Source: Nitrospina sp. UBA6727 (GTDB lineage: Bacteria; Nitrospinota; Nitrospinia; Nitrospinales; VA-1). Taken from it: a stretch of 64,000 nucleotides of DNA. Location of the stretch: NCBI GenBank assembly GCA_002454045.1, contig DKID01000016.1, forward strand, positions 30,211-94,210, read 5' to 3'. Under the pieces are notes generated by a model. That model was not told where the DNA came from. It saw nothing but the letters and a program-made list of their open reading frames with translations, and ran no database searches. The position numbers and the translations under genes are program-made. Positions 1-7,705 of the stretch are shown one piece after another. Numbering within the stretch: position 1 is the first letter of the stretch; each line of letters begins with the position of its first letter.

Positions 1-88
1 CCTGCGGAAGCAGGAATCCAGTGAAAAACTCAGCGGCTGACGCGCCGCATGTCTAACTGGATTCCGTGTCAAACACGGAATAATGGCG
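1..88. repeat. Partial copy of ~100-bp inverted-repeat element
   Basis: The block contains ggaatccag at 13-21, a GC-rich core with ggctgacgcgccgcatgt, and ctggattcc at 57-65. The same order of parts is seen in the fuller copy at 4630-4732, where the core reads ggctgacgccgcgcatgt. The copy is cut by the window start and its right arm diverges into a second small palindrome (attccgtg/cacggaat). It is noncoding and lies downstream of the minus-strand gene ending at 221. Confidence 0.7.
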
Positions 89-131
89 GGTGTGTCGCGT
101 CATCGCCGGCGCGAAGTGGCGCGGTGTTTGC

Positions 132-181
132 GATGACGGTGGAACTTGCGCGGCGTGATGACGGTGGAACTTGCGCGGCGG
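132..181. repeat. Two-copy 25-bp tandem repeat
   Basis: Two adjacent 25-bp units that begin gatgacggtggaacttgc occupy 132-156 and 157-181 and differ only at the last base. The unit resembles the gacggtgacggcg tracts found in other spacers of this window. No gene covers it. Confidence 0.8.
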
Positions 182-220
182 TGTTGATGACCGCGGATGG
201 TTTGCTGGCGGAAATATATT

Positions 221-1291
221 TTAGGAAAGTTCCATCTGGCGAATAGACTCCACGGCCGCCGCGGTAGAACGCGAACTGATAAACTTTTGCTGGTCGTATC
301 CTTTGACCGCGTCCCAAGATTGGTCCGGGTACATTTCGATCAAGGGAAGGGCGACGTCGTCCAGCATCCATCGGCCGTGGCGGATGTCTTCTCGAATATG
401 AAGCGCCCAATAGCCAACGCCATCGCCGCCCATCGCCAATCGCTCGCCGGCCATCTTGGCGTTTTGGAAAGCAGCGGGCACGGAAACTTCCGTGTATAGC
501 AAACCGCCGACGTAACGCAAAAAATATTTCTTGCGCTCGGAAAGAAAAAAACTGTGGTTGATATTCGCCAGCACTTCCCACGGCGCGAGGTCGAAATAAA
601 CTTCCGGCGTGGCATCTAAACCGCATTCCTCCAGCATGGTTGCGAAGTGGGTGGAATGTTTGCGCGACAACTTTCCGCCGCCATACTCCTCCCACAAAAT
701 TCGGGTCAGCGTTGTCTGCACTTTGTTTCCGACTCCGCCCAACATGCGGGAAAGTTGGCTGGCTTCCACCAGTCCGTCCAAGGAAGCGATGGCTAGCAAT
801 CGCCGATACCCGGCTGCGGAAATTTCGTTGCGGATGAATAATTCGTCCGGCGAAGATTCGGGGCGCAGGTCTTCCTCCACGCGAACGCGGAGAGCGTCGC
901 TTACCCGCTGGGGATCACCGGAATCGCGCGGAACGCGGTTGCGTTCTTCCCAATCTTGCCAGACATTTTCAATTTTCAAACGCAGGGAAAATAGGAAGCG
1001 GGAATCTTCGTTGGCGTAATTTTCCAACTTGTCATACCAGAACAACTTCAGCCGATTTATGCGGTATAAAATTCTTTGCAAAAATAGGTGGGCTTGAGGA
1101 CGCCCCGACTCATCGCCGAACGCTTCCGACAAAGACGCCGCCAATTCCGATTCAAACTTTTCAACCCTGCTTGGATTTTTGGCGACGACGCGGTCGAGAT
1201 TTTGCAAACCTATCAACTCCGTGAATTCGTCCTCCAATTCCTGATAGGAAGAATCGAGGGCGACCAGATTCGTTTGTGAATTGAGGCGCAT
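221..1291 (-). CDS. Iron-containing redox enzyme family protein (haem-oxygenase-like fold)
   Basis: A 356-residue protein starting at ATG 1291. The C-terminal half resembles the iron-containing redox enzyme family (haem-oxygenase-like helical bundle). It has the EEYGGGKLSRKHSTHF segment near residues 200-215, followed by a long helical stretch with FFLSERKKYFLRYVGGLLYTE and a closing HIREDIRHGRWM segment. His and Glu residues in these helices are the usual metal ligands of the family. Members act on varied substrates, so the reaction cannot be named from sequence. The gene is last in a minus-strand group after yggS and proC and may be co-transcribed with them. The N-terminal ~150 residues are helical and unassigned. 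Confidence 0.7.
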   Translation of the reverse strand: MRLNSQTNLVALDSSYQELEDEFTELIGLQNLDRVVAKNPSRVEKFESELAASLSEAFGDESGRPQAHLFLQRILYRINRLKLFWYDKLENYANEDSRFLFSLRLKIENVWQDWEERNRVPRDSGDPQRVSDALRVRVEEDLRPESSPDELFIRNEISAAGYRRLLAIASLDGLVEASQLSRMLGGVGNKVQTTLTRILWEEYGGGKLSRKHSTHFATMLEECGLDATPEVYFDLAPWEVLANINHSFFLSERKKYFLRYVGGLLYTEVSVPAAFQNAKMAGERLAMGGDGVGYWALHIREDIRHGRWMLDDVALPLIEMYPDQSWDAVKGYDQQKFISSRSTAAAVESIRQMELS

Positions 1292-1320
1292 AACTTGTTT
1301 GCAAAAAAATTAGAGGTCGA

Positions 1321-1365
1321 TAAAAATATCTTGCGCGCGAAAATTTTCGCCGCGAAAAAGTTTAC
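1321..1365. repeat. Cluster of ~17-bp gcgcgaaaattttc units
   Basis: The spacer between proC and the downstream redox-enzyme gene holds gcgcgcgaaaattttcgcc followed by gcgaaaaagtttac. The core matches the repeated units in the nuoE-nuoD spacer (56742-56890) and after nhaD (40081-40120). It may be a short member of that dispersed family. Confidence 0.5.
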
Positions 1366-2213
1366 AACGCGGAGTCTTCGTCGCAGGCGATGCGGCCTAA
1401 CTCGCGGGAACGCAGGGTGGCTTCTTCCACCGCGTTCATCAAAGTGGCGCGCAAACTTCCTGCTTCCAGAGCGTGTAGTCCGAAAATGGTAGTCCCCGCG
1501 GGGGAGGTGACCATGGCTTTGAGTTCGCCGGGATGTTTCCCGCTATCCCGCGCCAACTTCGCGGAGCCCAGCACCGTCTGAATGGTCAAGGTATTTGCCG
1601 CTTCGCGCGCGAGTCCCATTTTCACTCCCGCATCGGAGAGGGCTTCGATCAGCGTGAAAATATAAGCCGGGCCGCTGCCGCTCAAACCCGTCACGGCGTC
1701 CAACTGGTCTTCGTCAACGGCGACGGTGCGCCCCACCGCTTCAAAAATACAGTGGGCGATTTTCATATCCGTTACGCTGACATATTTACCGGCAGCGATG
1801 GCCGTCACTCCTTCCTGAACTAGCGCTGGAGTGTTGGGCATGGTACGCACCACGCTGAACTTGCTATTTTTATTGTTGCGCAAGGCTCTATCGATGATGG
1901 CGATGGGAACTCCCGCGGCGACGGAGATAACTAGAGGGGCGCGATTCATCGACAACCGAATGTCAACCAGCACCTCGCGCAAAATCTGCGGCTTGACCGC
2001 GAGAACGAGGACGTCGCATTTCTTCACCACTTCACGGTTGTCGGCGCTGACGACGATTTTGTATTTTGCGCGCAAAGTTTTTCTCTTTGCCGCCAATGGT
2101 TCCGCGACAAAAATATTTTTCGCCGCGATGAACGAGGCGGAAAGCAGACCGTGGATCATGGCTTCCGCCATGTTGCCGCCGCCGATGAATCCGAGTTTTT
2201 TATTTTTCAGCAC
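1362..2213 (-). CDS. proC: Pyrroline-5-carboxylate reductase
   Basis: Catalyses the last step of proline synthesis, reducing 1-pyrroline-5-carboxylate with NAD(P)H in the cytosol. The N-terminus carries the Rossmann dinucleotide motif GFIGGGNMAEAM. The middle has DAVTGLSGSGPAYIF, and the C-terminal helical domain begins SPAGTTIFGLHALEAG, the family signature region. I chose GTG 2213 because an AAGGAG Shine-Dalgarno (2228-2223) lies 9 bases upstream; the longer reading from TTG 2234 would place that site inside the gene. The protein is 283 residues, normal for the family. It follows yggS closely, a very common bacterial pairing. Confidence 0.95.
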   Translation of the reverse strand: MLKNKKLGFIGGGNMAEAMIHGLLSASFIAAKNIFVAEPLAAKRKTLRAKYKIVVSADNREVVKKCDVLVLAVKPQILREVLVDIRLSMNRAPLVISVAAGVPIAIIDRALRNNKNSKFSVVRTMPNTPALVQEGVTAIAAGKYVSVTDMKIAHCIFEAVGRTVAVDEDQLDAVTGLSGSGPAYIFTLIEALSDAGVKMGLAREAANTLTIQTVLGSAKLARDSGKHPGELKAMVTSPAGTTIFGLHALEAGSLRATLMNAVEEATLRSRELGRIACDEDSAL

Positions 2214-2222
2214 GATGATAAT

Positions 2223-2228
2223 CTCCTT
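2223..2228 (-). promoter_or_regulatory. Shine-Dalgarno deciding the proC start
   Basis: Read on the minus strand this is AAGGAG, with 9 bases to GTG 2213. It favours that GTG over the upstream in-frame TTG 2234. Confidence 0.75.
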
Positions 2229-2234
2229 GAACAA

Positions 2235-2963
2235 CTAATTCGCCGGGACTAAAAAAGTTTTTCTATTTGCGTTGCCATCGGCTTTTGAACGGGAACCAAA
2301 AATCGCGGTGCCGACGCGAACCAGCGTCGCGCCCTCTTCGACCGCAATCTCAAAATCGTTGGTCATGCCCATGGAAAGTTCGCGGAGGGAATGCCGATTC
2401 TGTTTTTCGCATCGGTCGCGAAATTCCCGCAACCGTGAAAAATGCTGGCGGGAATTTTCCGGGTCGGGATGATACGGCGGAATGGTCATCAGCCCTTCGA
2501 TGCGAATCCCCCGCAAACGGGAAAAAGCAATCATCTGTTTTTCCAATTCGCCCGGCGCCATCCCGAATTTTGCAGCCTCGCCTGCAACATTGACTTGCAA
2601 CAAAACCGACTGCACTCGGTTTTCCGCCCGGCACTGCTGCGCAATTTTTTCCGCCAGTTCCAAACTGTCCACCGAATGAATCAAGTCGAAACGTCCATCG
2701 AGAAACTTGACTTTGTTCTTTTGTAAGTGACCGATGAAATGCCAGGCAATTCCTTCCGCCGCCATCTGCTCGACTTTGGGAATCGCTTCCTGAATTTTAT
2801 TTTCCCCGAACGTCATCGCCCCGGCAATCCGAGCCTCCTCAATTTGATCCACACCCACCTGTTTGGAAACGGCAATCAGGCGAACGCTATCGGAATTTCT
2901 CCCCGACTTTTTGGCGGCTTGAGAAATTCGTTCCCGGACTTCAGCGAGATTTTCAGCGATCAA
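2235..2963 (-). CDS. yggS: YggS/PLPBP family pyridoxal-phosphate homeostasis protein
   Basis: A 242-residue single-domain PLP-binding protein of the alanine-racemase-like TIM-barrel fold. The PLP lysine lies in VRLIAVSKQV near residue 34. Further family segments are GENKIQEA, WHFIGHLQKNK, GLMTIPP and LSMGMTNDFEIAVEEGATLVRVGTAIFG, the last binding the phosphate. Known members buffer PLP and affect amino-acid and keto-acid balance rather than catalyse a defined reaction. No ATG fits; the start is TTG 2963 (protein begins MIAENLAEVRERI as in homologues). It ends 21 bases before the proC GTG. Confidence 0.93.
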   Translation of the reverse strand: MIAENLAEVRERISQAAKKSGRNSDSVRLIAVSKQVGVDQIEEARIAGAMTFGENKIQEAIPKVEQMAAEGIAWHFIGHLQKNKVKFLDGRFDLIHSVDSLELAEKIAQQCRAENRVQSVLLQVNVAGEAAKFGMAPGELEKQMIAFSRLRGIRIEGLMTIPPYHPDPENSRQHFSRLREFRDRCEKQNRHSLRELSMGMTNDFEIAVEEGATLVRVGTAIFGSRSKADGNANRKTFLVPAN

Positions 2964-3147
2964 TGGAAGTTGGCCTCAAGCGGAAAAATTTGCAATCAAT
3001 AAAGAGCTTGCCCCGCTTGCCGATGCGGACGATGTTCTCAACGCGACGACCGGGAATATTACCGCACGGCGATGGAAAATTCCAATAAAGTTCGCCGCCG
3101 GGAGTAATCCCGCAACCTTTACAAAAATTTGGAAATCCGATACCGTG
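2953..3147 (-). other. Open reading stretch with paired cysteines and no start codon
   Basis: On the minus strand an open frame ends at TGA 2953 and overlaps the first codons of yggS. Its last ~60 codons read like protein: GFPNFCKGCGITPGG, then YWNFPSPCGNIPGRRVENI, then FIDCKFFRLRP. It contains CxxC plus two further Cys. No ATG, GTG or TTG lies between the protein-like part and the antisense start of the neighbouring hydrolase gene. An ATG at 3155 is in a different frame. It could be a decayed small zinc-ribbon-type gene, a frameshifted gene or chance. Confidence 0.3.
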
Positions 3148-3153
3148 CGAGTC

Positions 3154-4554
3154 ATGACCGCTCCGAAAATTTTTTTGGTTTTCCTGCTCGCCGTGTCGTG
3201 CTCCACGACGCAAAAGTCCAGCACAACGCGCACGATGCAAGAGTCTGGCGCGACGCGAAAGATTATAGACGTTGCATCCGAAGTGAACACGTTTCTTTCC
3301 ACTCAAAATCCCGCGGTGGAAAACCAAGTGTTGGCGCGTTTGAAATCGATTCGCGTCTCAAACGAAACCATCAAATCCATTCTCCGCGCGCGGGGGAAAA
3401 AGGCGGCGGGCTTCGTCGGTCTGCAAAAAAATTTGCAGCACAAACACAACGGGGAAAATTATCCCTACGCTTTGTTTCTTCCAGAGCCGTCGCCGTCATC
3501 ACCGTCACCGTCGTCGCGGGCGGATGAAAAAATCCCGCTCATCGTTGTCCTTCATGGACTAGGCGGCAACGGGGCAAACACGATTCCCGCCTGGGTCGAG
3601 CGCTTGAACAAAGAGTTTGCGGTGCTATGCCCAACTTATCCGATGGCGGCGTGGTGGACGCGGCACGCCGAGAAAATGGTGCTCAGTCTCATCGACCAAC
3701 TTCGCGCGCGATACAATCTGGATTCGGACCGAATTTTTCTCGCCGGGTTGTCCAACGGCGCCATCGGCACGTACATGATCGGCATGTTTTATCCCGACCG
3801 CTTCGCCGGTTTGATTCCCATCGCCGGTAGCATCACGCCGCGGTACATGCATTTTCTCGTGAACCTTCGCAACACGCCGATTTATATAATCCACGGCGCG
3901 CACGATCCATTTTTTCCCATCCAACTTAGTCGGCGGATTCACAAAATTCTTTTTGACATGAAATATCCCGTCACCTACCGAGAGCACGGGGAACGGGGGC
4001 AAGCGCACGCGGGACATTTCCTGCCCGAGTCGGAAGTGCCCGCCATGGCGGAATGGATTCGCAAGCAGAAGCGGCGGCGAAATCCCGCCGTCATCCGCAT
4101 GACCCGCGAAGGCAATCATCTCGGAGCGATTCACTGGGCGCGGCTAGTTCAGGGGCGAAACCTCGCGTTGCTGGAACTGCCCGGGCCGGAAAATCCGCAG
4201 CCGGTTAAACGGGACGGCAAAGTCGCCACGCTGTTCGCCGCGCGCAAAGGTCATAATATTTTTGAAGTGATGACGGAGCACGCCATCAAATATGATTTGT
4301 ACTTCAACACCGAAACCATTGACTTTGACGCGCCCGTCACCATCACCACCCAAAAAATTCAGGTGCAAGGCGACAAGTTAATCCGCGGCGAAAAGGAAAC
4401 CAGTTATAAAAGGAAAGTGGAAAAAGACATCGCCGTCCTCCTGCGCGGGTACAAAAATTCCCGCGACCTCAACCGTCTTTACGACGGCCGCGTGCGCATC
4501 CTGCTCGAGCCAACGTTGGTGCAATCCGCGACACACCCCTCCATATTTTTTTGA
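3154..4554 (+). CDS. Secreted or lipid-anchored alpha/beta hydrolase (PHB-depolymerase/feruloyl-esterase-like)
   Basis: A 466-residue protein beginning MTAPKIFLVFLLAVSCSTTQ, a short hydrophobic export signal ending at Cys16, so it may be a lipoprotein, although the residues before Cys are a weak lipobox. The hydrolase domain spans roughly residues 100-310: LIVVLHGLGGNG (oxyanion region), GLSNG with nucleophile Ser200, GAHD with Asp251, and His285 or His288 in QAHAGHF. This is the arrangement of PHB depolymerase-like and feruloyl-esterase-like enzymes. The last ~150 residues are a beta-rich region of unknown role. A low-complexity PSPSSPSPSS stretch (around residue 115) comes from a ccgtcgccgtcatcaccg tract like the spacer repeats. 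I used ATG 3154 rather than GTG 3145 because it starts the signal sequence directly. Substrate unknown. Confidence 0.75.
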   Translation: MTAPKIFLVFLLAVSCSTTQKSSTTRTMQESGATRKIIDVASEVNTFLSTQNPAVENQVLARLKSIRVSNETIKSILRARGKKAAGFVGLQKNLQHKHNGENYPYALFLPEPSPSSPSPSSRADEKIPLIVVLHGLGGNGANTIPAWVERLNKEFAVLCPTYPMAAWWTRHAEKMVLSLIDQLRARYNLDSDRIFLAGLSNGAIGTYMIGMFYPDRFAGLIPIAGSITPRYMHFLVNLRNTPIYIIHGAHDPFFPIQLSRRIHKILFDMKYPVTYREHGERGQAHAGHFLPESEVPAMAEWIRKQKRRRNPAVIRMTREGNHLGAIHWARLVQGRNLALLELPGPENPQPVKRDGKVATLFAARKGHNIFEVMTEHAIKYDLYFNTETIDFDAPVTITTQKIQVQGDKLIRGEKETSYKRKVEKDIAVLLRGYKNSRDLNRLYDGRVRILLEPTLVQSATHPSIFF

Positions 4555-4555
4555 C

Positions 4556-4629
4556 CCGCCGCCGCGGCGCGATGATGACGCTGGTATCGGCGTTCGCGGC
4601 GACAGTGACGACGCAACGCCCGCCGTCGC
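4556..4629. repeat. GC-rich gatgacg/gacagtgacgacg tract
   Basis: Immediately after the hydrolase gene, the spacer is built of gccgccgcggcgcgatgatgacg, ggcgacagtgacgacgcaac and cgccgtcgccgtc. Similar tracts lie at 24220-24315, 34190-34250, 40117-40166, 59753-59790 and 61238-61290. No open frame is present. Confidence 0.5.
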
Positions 4630-4732
4630 CGTCATTCCAACGAAAGTTGGAATCCAGTCATCCGTCCTGCGCAACGGGACACGGCTGACGCCGCGCATGT
4701 TTCGCTGGATTCCTGCTTCCGCAGGAATGACG
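4630..4732. repeat. 103-bp inverted-repeat element
   Basis: The left arm (4630-4657) begins cgtcattcc and ends ggaatccag. The right arm (4705-4732) begins ctggattcc and ends ggaatgacg. The arms are imperfect 28-bp inverted repeats, each with its own inner small palindrome. The GC-rich core matches the partial copy at 1-88. Such elements recur in many bacterial genomes as small nonautonomous palindromic repeats and can form a long hairpin. It sits between convergent genes, where it could also act as a bidirectional terminator. Confidence 0.85.
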
Positions 4733-4741
4733 GGCGCGGGG

Positions 4742-6148
4742 CTAGAGGCGGGGGATGCGGATTTTGAAACGGGTGCCGATGTCTAGTTTGCTTTCGACTT
4801 CTATTTTACCTTTGTGGGCTTCGGCGATGTGTTTGCAGATGCTGAGTCCTAAACCGCTACCGCCTTCGGCGCGGCACCGGGATTTATCGACGCGGTAGAA
4901 TCGGTCGAAAATTGCGGGCAGGTTTTTTTCTGGTATGCCGATGCCGGTATCTTGTATCGATAACAGCGCGAACTTTCCTTCGTCCTGCAGTGAAACTTTT
5001 AACTCGCCTCCCGGCGGCGTGTATTTGATGCCGTTGTGTAAAATGTTCCAGACCATTTGCCGCAGCCGTACTTCGTCGCCGTTGATTTTCACCGACTTGA
5101 GAAACGCGATGATGATGCGAATGTTTTTGTCGCCGGCCAACACTTCGGCGTGTTTGCACACTTCTTCCACTAGGTCTCGAAGTTCCATCGGCTTGCAGTT
5201 CAGGTGAATCTGGTTTTCGTCGGACGTGGAGAGGATGAACAAGTCTTCTAGCACTTTGGACATGTAGTTAATTTCTTCGAGATTGCTGGCGATCACTTCC
5301 TGATACTCTTTCGGGTCGCGCGGTTTGCTCAACACCAATTCGTTCTGCCCTTTCAAAACCGTCAGCGGAGTTCTCAATTCATGCGAAGCGTCGCTGCTGA
5401 ACTGCCGCATCTGGGCGAATGAGTTTTCCAACCGGTTCATCATTTCGTTGAAAGTCAAAGCCAGTTGACCTAGTTCGTCCTGAATTTTAAACACGGGGAT
5501 GCGCTGGTTCAACTCTTGTCCCTGCCCGATATCGCGGGCGGTCTGGATGATTTTGGATATAGGTTTCAGGGCGCGGCGTGCCATGAACCGCACGAACAAT
5601 GCGACGAGAGCGAGCACGGAAGGGACGGCGGTGAACAGGAGGATCCGCAGGTTCCGCAGAGTTTCTTGCACCGCTTCCAATGAAGTTCCCACTTGCACCA
5701 AATTGACCAATTCCTTTTCCCGCAAAATAGGCATGGTGACAACGCGAATCGGATGCTTGCCGTCCACGATAAATGTTTCGTAGGATTTTAATCCTTTGAG
5801 AGCGTTGGCGTAAGCGGCTTGGGATAACGGGAACTTGGAGGCGTCGATATTTTTGGACCGAGACCCGACGTTGCCGGAGCCGTCGTAAATTCTGTAGAAC
5901 TTGTTGAGATTGCCGGCGCCGGTGAACCGCTCGAAAAATCGGTCGAGCCCGGGCAACGACAGACGGTTAAATTTCATCACCACCGAGGTGGTGACGACGG
6001 TGGCCGAAACGGTGAGAGAGTTGTCGACGCTTTCGTAAAGACGTTTGGAAAGGAAATAGTTGAGGAAGACGCTGAACAGGATGAGGATGATGCCCAGCAA
6101 CGTGACGTACCAGGCGGTCAATCTGGCTCGAATGGATTTGAAAGCCAT
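4742..6148 (-). CDS. HAMP-domain sensor histidine kinase (CusS-like)
   Basis: A 468-residue inner-membrane sensor kinase. TM1 is about residues 10-33, a periplasmic sensor region 34-166, and TM2 168-190. HAMP follows (~190-245), then the H-box FSSDASHELRTPL with phospho-acceptor His256. The ATPase domain has an N-box (NILHNGIKYTPPGG), DTGIGIPEKN and GSGLGLSICKHIAEAH. The overall form matches the CusS/heavy-metal kinase family, but the periplasmic part shows no His or Met cluster, so the signal is not predictable. It lies 2 bases after its response regulator. Confidence 0.92.
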   Translation of the reverse strand: MAFKSIRARLTAWYVTLLGIILILFSVFLNYFLSKRLYESVDNSLTVSATVVTTSVVMKFNRLSLPGLDRFFERFTGAGNLNKFYRIYDGSGNVGSRSKNIDASKFPLSQAAYANALKGLKSYETFIVDGKHPIRVVTMPILREKELVNLVQVGTSLEAVQETLRNLRILLFTAVPSVLALVALFVRFMARRALKPISKIIQTARDIGQGQELNQRIPVFKIQDELGQLALTFNEMMNRLENSFAQMRQFSSDASHELRTPLTVLKGQNELVLSKPRDPKEYQEVIASNLEEINYMSKVLEDLFILSTSDENQIHLNCKPMELRDLVEEVCKHAEVLAGDKNIRIIIAFLKSVKINGDEVRLRQMVWNILHNGIKYTPPGGELKVSLQDEGKFALLSIQDTGIGIPEKNLPAIFDRFYRVDKSRCRAEGGSGLGLSICKHIAEAHKGKIEVESKLDIGTRFKIRIPRL

Positions 6149-6150
6149 GA

Positions 6151-6819
6151 CTATTCTTTCATGACGTATCCAACGCCCCGGAGGGTGTGCAAAAGTTTTG
6201 GGGAATAATTTTTATCGATTTTTTTTCTCAAGTGGTTGACGTAAACATCGATCACGTTGGTGAAGGTGTCGAAATTATAATCCCAGACATGTTCGGCGAT
6301 CATCGTTCTCGTCAGCACTTTTTCTCGGTTCCGCAGGAAATATTCGAGCAGGCTGTATTCTTTTCCGGTGAGTTCAATTTCATGGTCTTCGCGTTTCACT
6401 TTGTGGCTGACCAAATCCATGGTCAAGTCGGCAATCTTCAGTATCGTCATGACTTCGACCTTCCCTCTGCGAAGCAGGACGTGGATTCTGGCTAGCAGTT
6501 CCGAAAAAGCGAAAGGCTTGGTCAGGTAGTCGTCGGCGCCTTTGTTGAGTCCCGCCACTTTGTCTTTCACGGAATCTTTGGCGGTGAGGAGGAGGATGGG
6601 GGTTTCAACCTTACGGTCTCGCAGCGTTGACAAAACTTCCAGTCCGTCAATTTTAGGTAGCATGAGGTCGAGAATAATCAGGTCGTACTGATTCTGCTCC
6701 CCGAACAGCAACCCCTCTTCTCCATCGATGGCGACGTCCACGGCGTATGTTTCTTCTTCAAGACCTTTCTTGATGAAGCCGGAAACTTTTTTTTCATCCT
6801 CCACGATTAAAATACGCAT
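6151..6819 (-). CDS. OmpR/CusR-family response regulator
   Basis: A 222-residue DNA-binding regulator. The receiver has the acidic pair E7/D8, phospho-acceptor Asp51 in LIILDLMLPKIDGLE, Thr79 and Lys101 in DDYLTKPFAFSE. The C-terminal winged-helix domain (about 125-222) has LTGKEYSLLEYFLRN and the closing LRGVGYVMKE. It is the partner of the adjacent kinase. Its ATG directly abuts the stop codon of the small gene upstream, so the three are almost certainly one transcript. Confidence 0.95.
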   Translation of the reverse strand: MRILIVEDEKKVSGFIKKGLEEETYAVDVAIDGEEGLLFGEQNQYDLIILDLMLPKIDGLEVLSTLRDRKVETPILLLTAKDSVKDKVAGLNKGADDYLTKPFAFSELLARIHVLLRRGKVEVMTILKIADLTMDLVSHKVKREDHEIELTGKEYSLLEYFLRNREKVLTRTMIAEHVWDYNFDTFTNVIDVYVNHLRKKIDKNYSPKLLHTLRGVGYVMKE

Positions 6820-7026
6820 TTAGCCATCCCACTTCTTTTGGACTTTGTGAAGCTCTATTTCTCCTTTCAACATTTCAATGTGTTTTTCACAATCCTTTTG
6901 GATCGCGGAATACATCGCGCGGCAACTTTCATCGTTGGCATCGATCATGGCTTGCTTGCATATCTTCACCGCCTCATGGGAGCCTTCCAAAGCTTGCAGA
7001 ATATTCTCGTTGAATTTTTCGCTCAT
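6820..7026 (-). CDS. Small helical protein upstream of the two-component system, unknown
   Basis: A 68-residue acidic, apparently all-helical protein beginning MSEKFNENILQALEGSH and containing ICKQAMIDANDESCRAMYS and DCEKHIEMLKGEIELHK. His and Glu are spaced along two helices and there are three Cys. This vaguely recalls small ferritin-like or four-helix proteins, but no family can be assigned. ATG 7026 is chosen over the in-frame TTG 7038. It ends exactly where the response regulator starts (no spacer), so it is translationally linked and may be part of the sensing system. Confidence 0.6.
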   Translation of the reverse strand: MSEKFNENILQALEGSHEAVKICKQAMIDANDESCRAMYSAIQKDCEKHIEMLKGEIELHKVQKKWDG

Positions 7027-7174
7027 GCTTGATTCCAAGTGACAAGTGTTTTGATTTCCATTCTATCACTAATTCCTCTTGCCGGTTCCAACGGTTTTTA
7101 CGAAACCGCCGCGTGACTTTTACCATTTTCATTCCGTTGCAGAGCCAACAAAACTTCGCCCGCATATCCAGTAC

Positions 7175-7420
7175 TCAATCGCTTCTTTCAGTCAGTTCCC
7201 GGCCGAAGAGGAGTTTTATCAGAATGATTCCCAGCGCCGCGCCGATGATTGGCAAGGCATTGATCAACTCGAGAAGGTATTCCCCAAGGACACCAAAGTT
7301 ACGAATCAAGAAACCGGCGAACTTCACCCCAGACTGGTCGAGCCAGTAAAAAATAAGGTTGATGCCCGTCCCGCAGATAAATCCTATGAAAGCTCCAAAA
7401 GCATAATACGTATATTTCAC
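7175..7420 (-). CDS. Small membrane protein, unknown
   Basis: An 81-residue protein with two hydrophobic helices: about residues 5-27 (TYYAFGAFIGFICGTGINLI) and 45-72 (YLLELINALPIIGAALGIIL). Between them is a short polar loop, and there is a charged C-terminus. The start is GTG 7420 with a GGGA-type site upstream on the minus strand. No family recognised. It stands alone between the two-component group and gatB. Confidence 0.55.
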   Translation of the reverse strand: MKYTYYAFGAFIGFICGTGINLIFYWLDQSGVKFAGFLIRNFGVLGEYLLELINALPIIGAALGIILIKLLFGRELTERSD

Positions 7421-7705
7421 GATTGATTCCCGCCGATGATGGAAAGCATTCGTCCTGATTTAATTCGCAAAGGTGACAGGACTTGGACCGTGCTGGTAAA
7501 ATATTATCAAGATTTATTATACATACCTTTGCTCCATTTTTTAATCATTGGGAAATGAAATGAAACTCGCAAACGCAACGGTCGCGCGGGACGGTGCTTG
7601 ACGGGAGTGCCGTCGGATGATTAAAATCAAGGCGAGTTGAAAAACCTCCGCAAACTCCGACGTAGTTCTTGCCGGACAACAAACGAAAAGATACAGGTTC
7701 CCGCG

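Noticed and set aside
6974..7165. 63-residue minus-strand frame with FCWLC
   Set aside because: It overlaps the start of the better-supported 68-residue gene in another frame, has no ribosome site and a very basic, non-protein-like composition.
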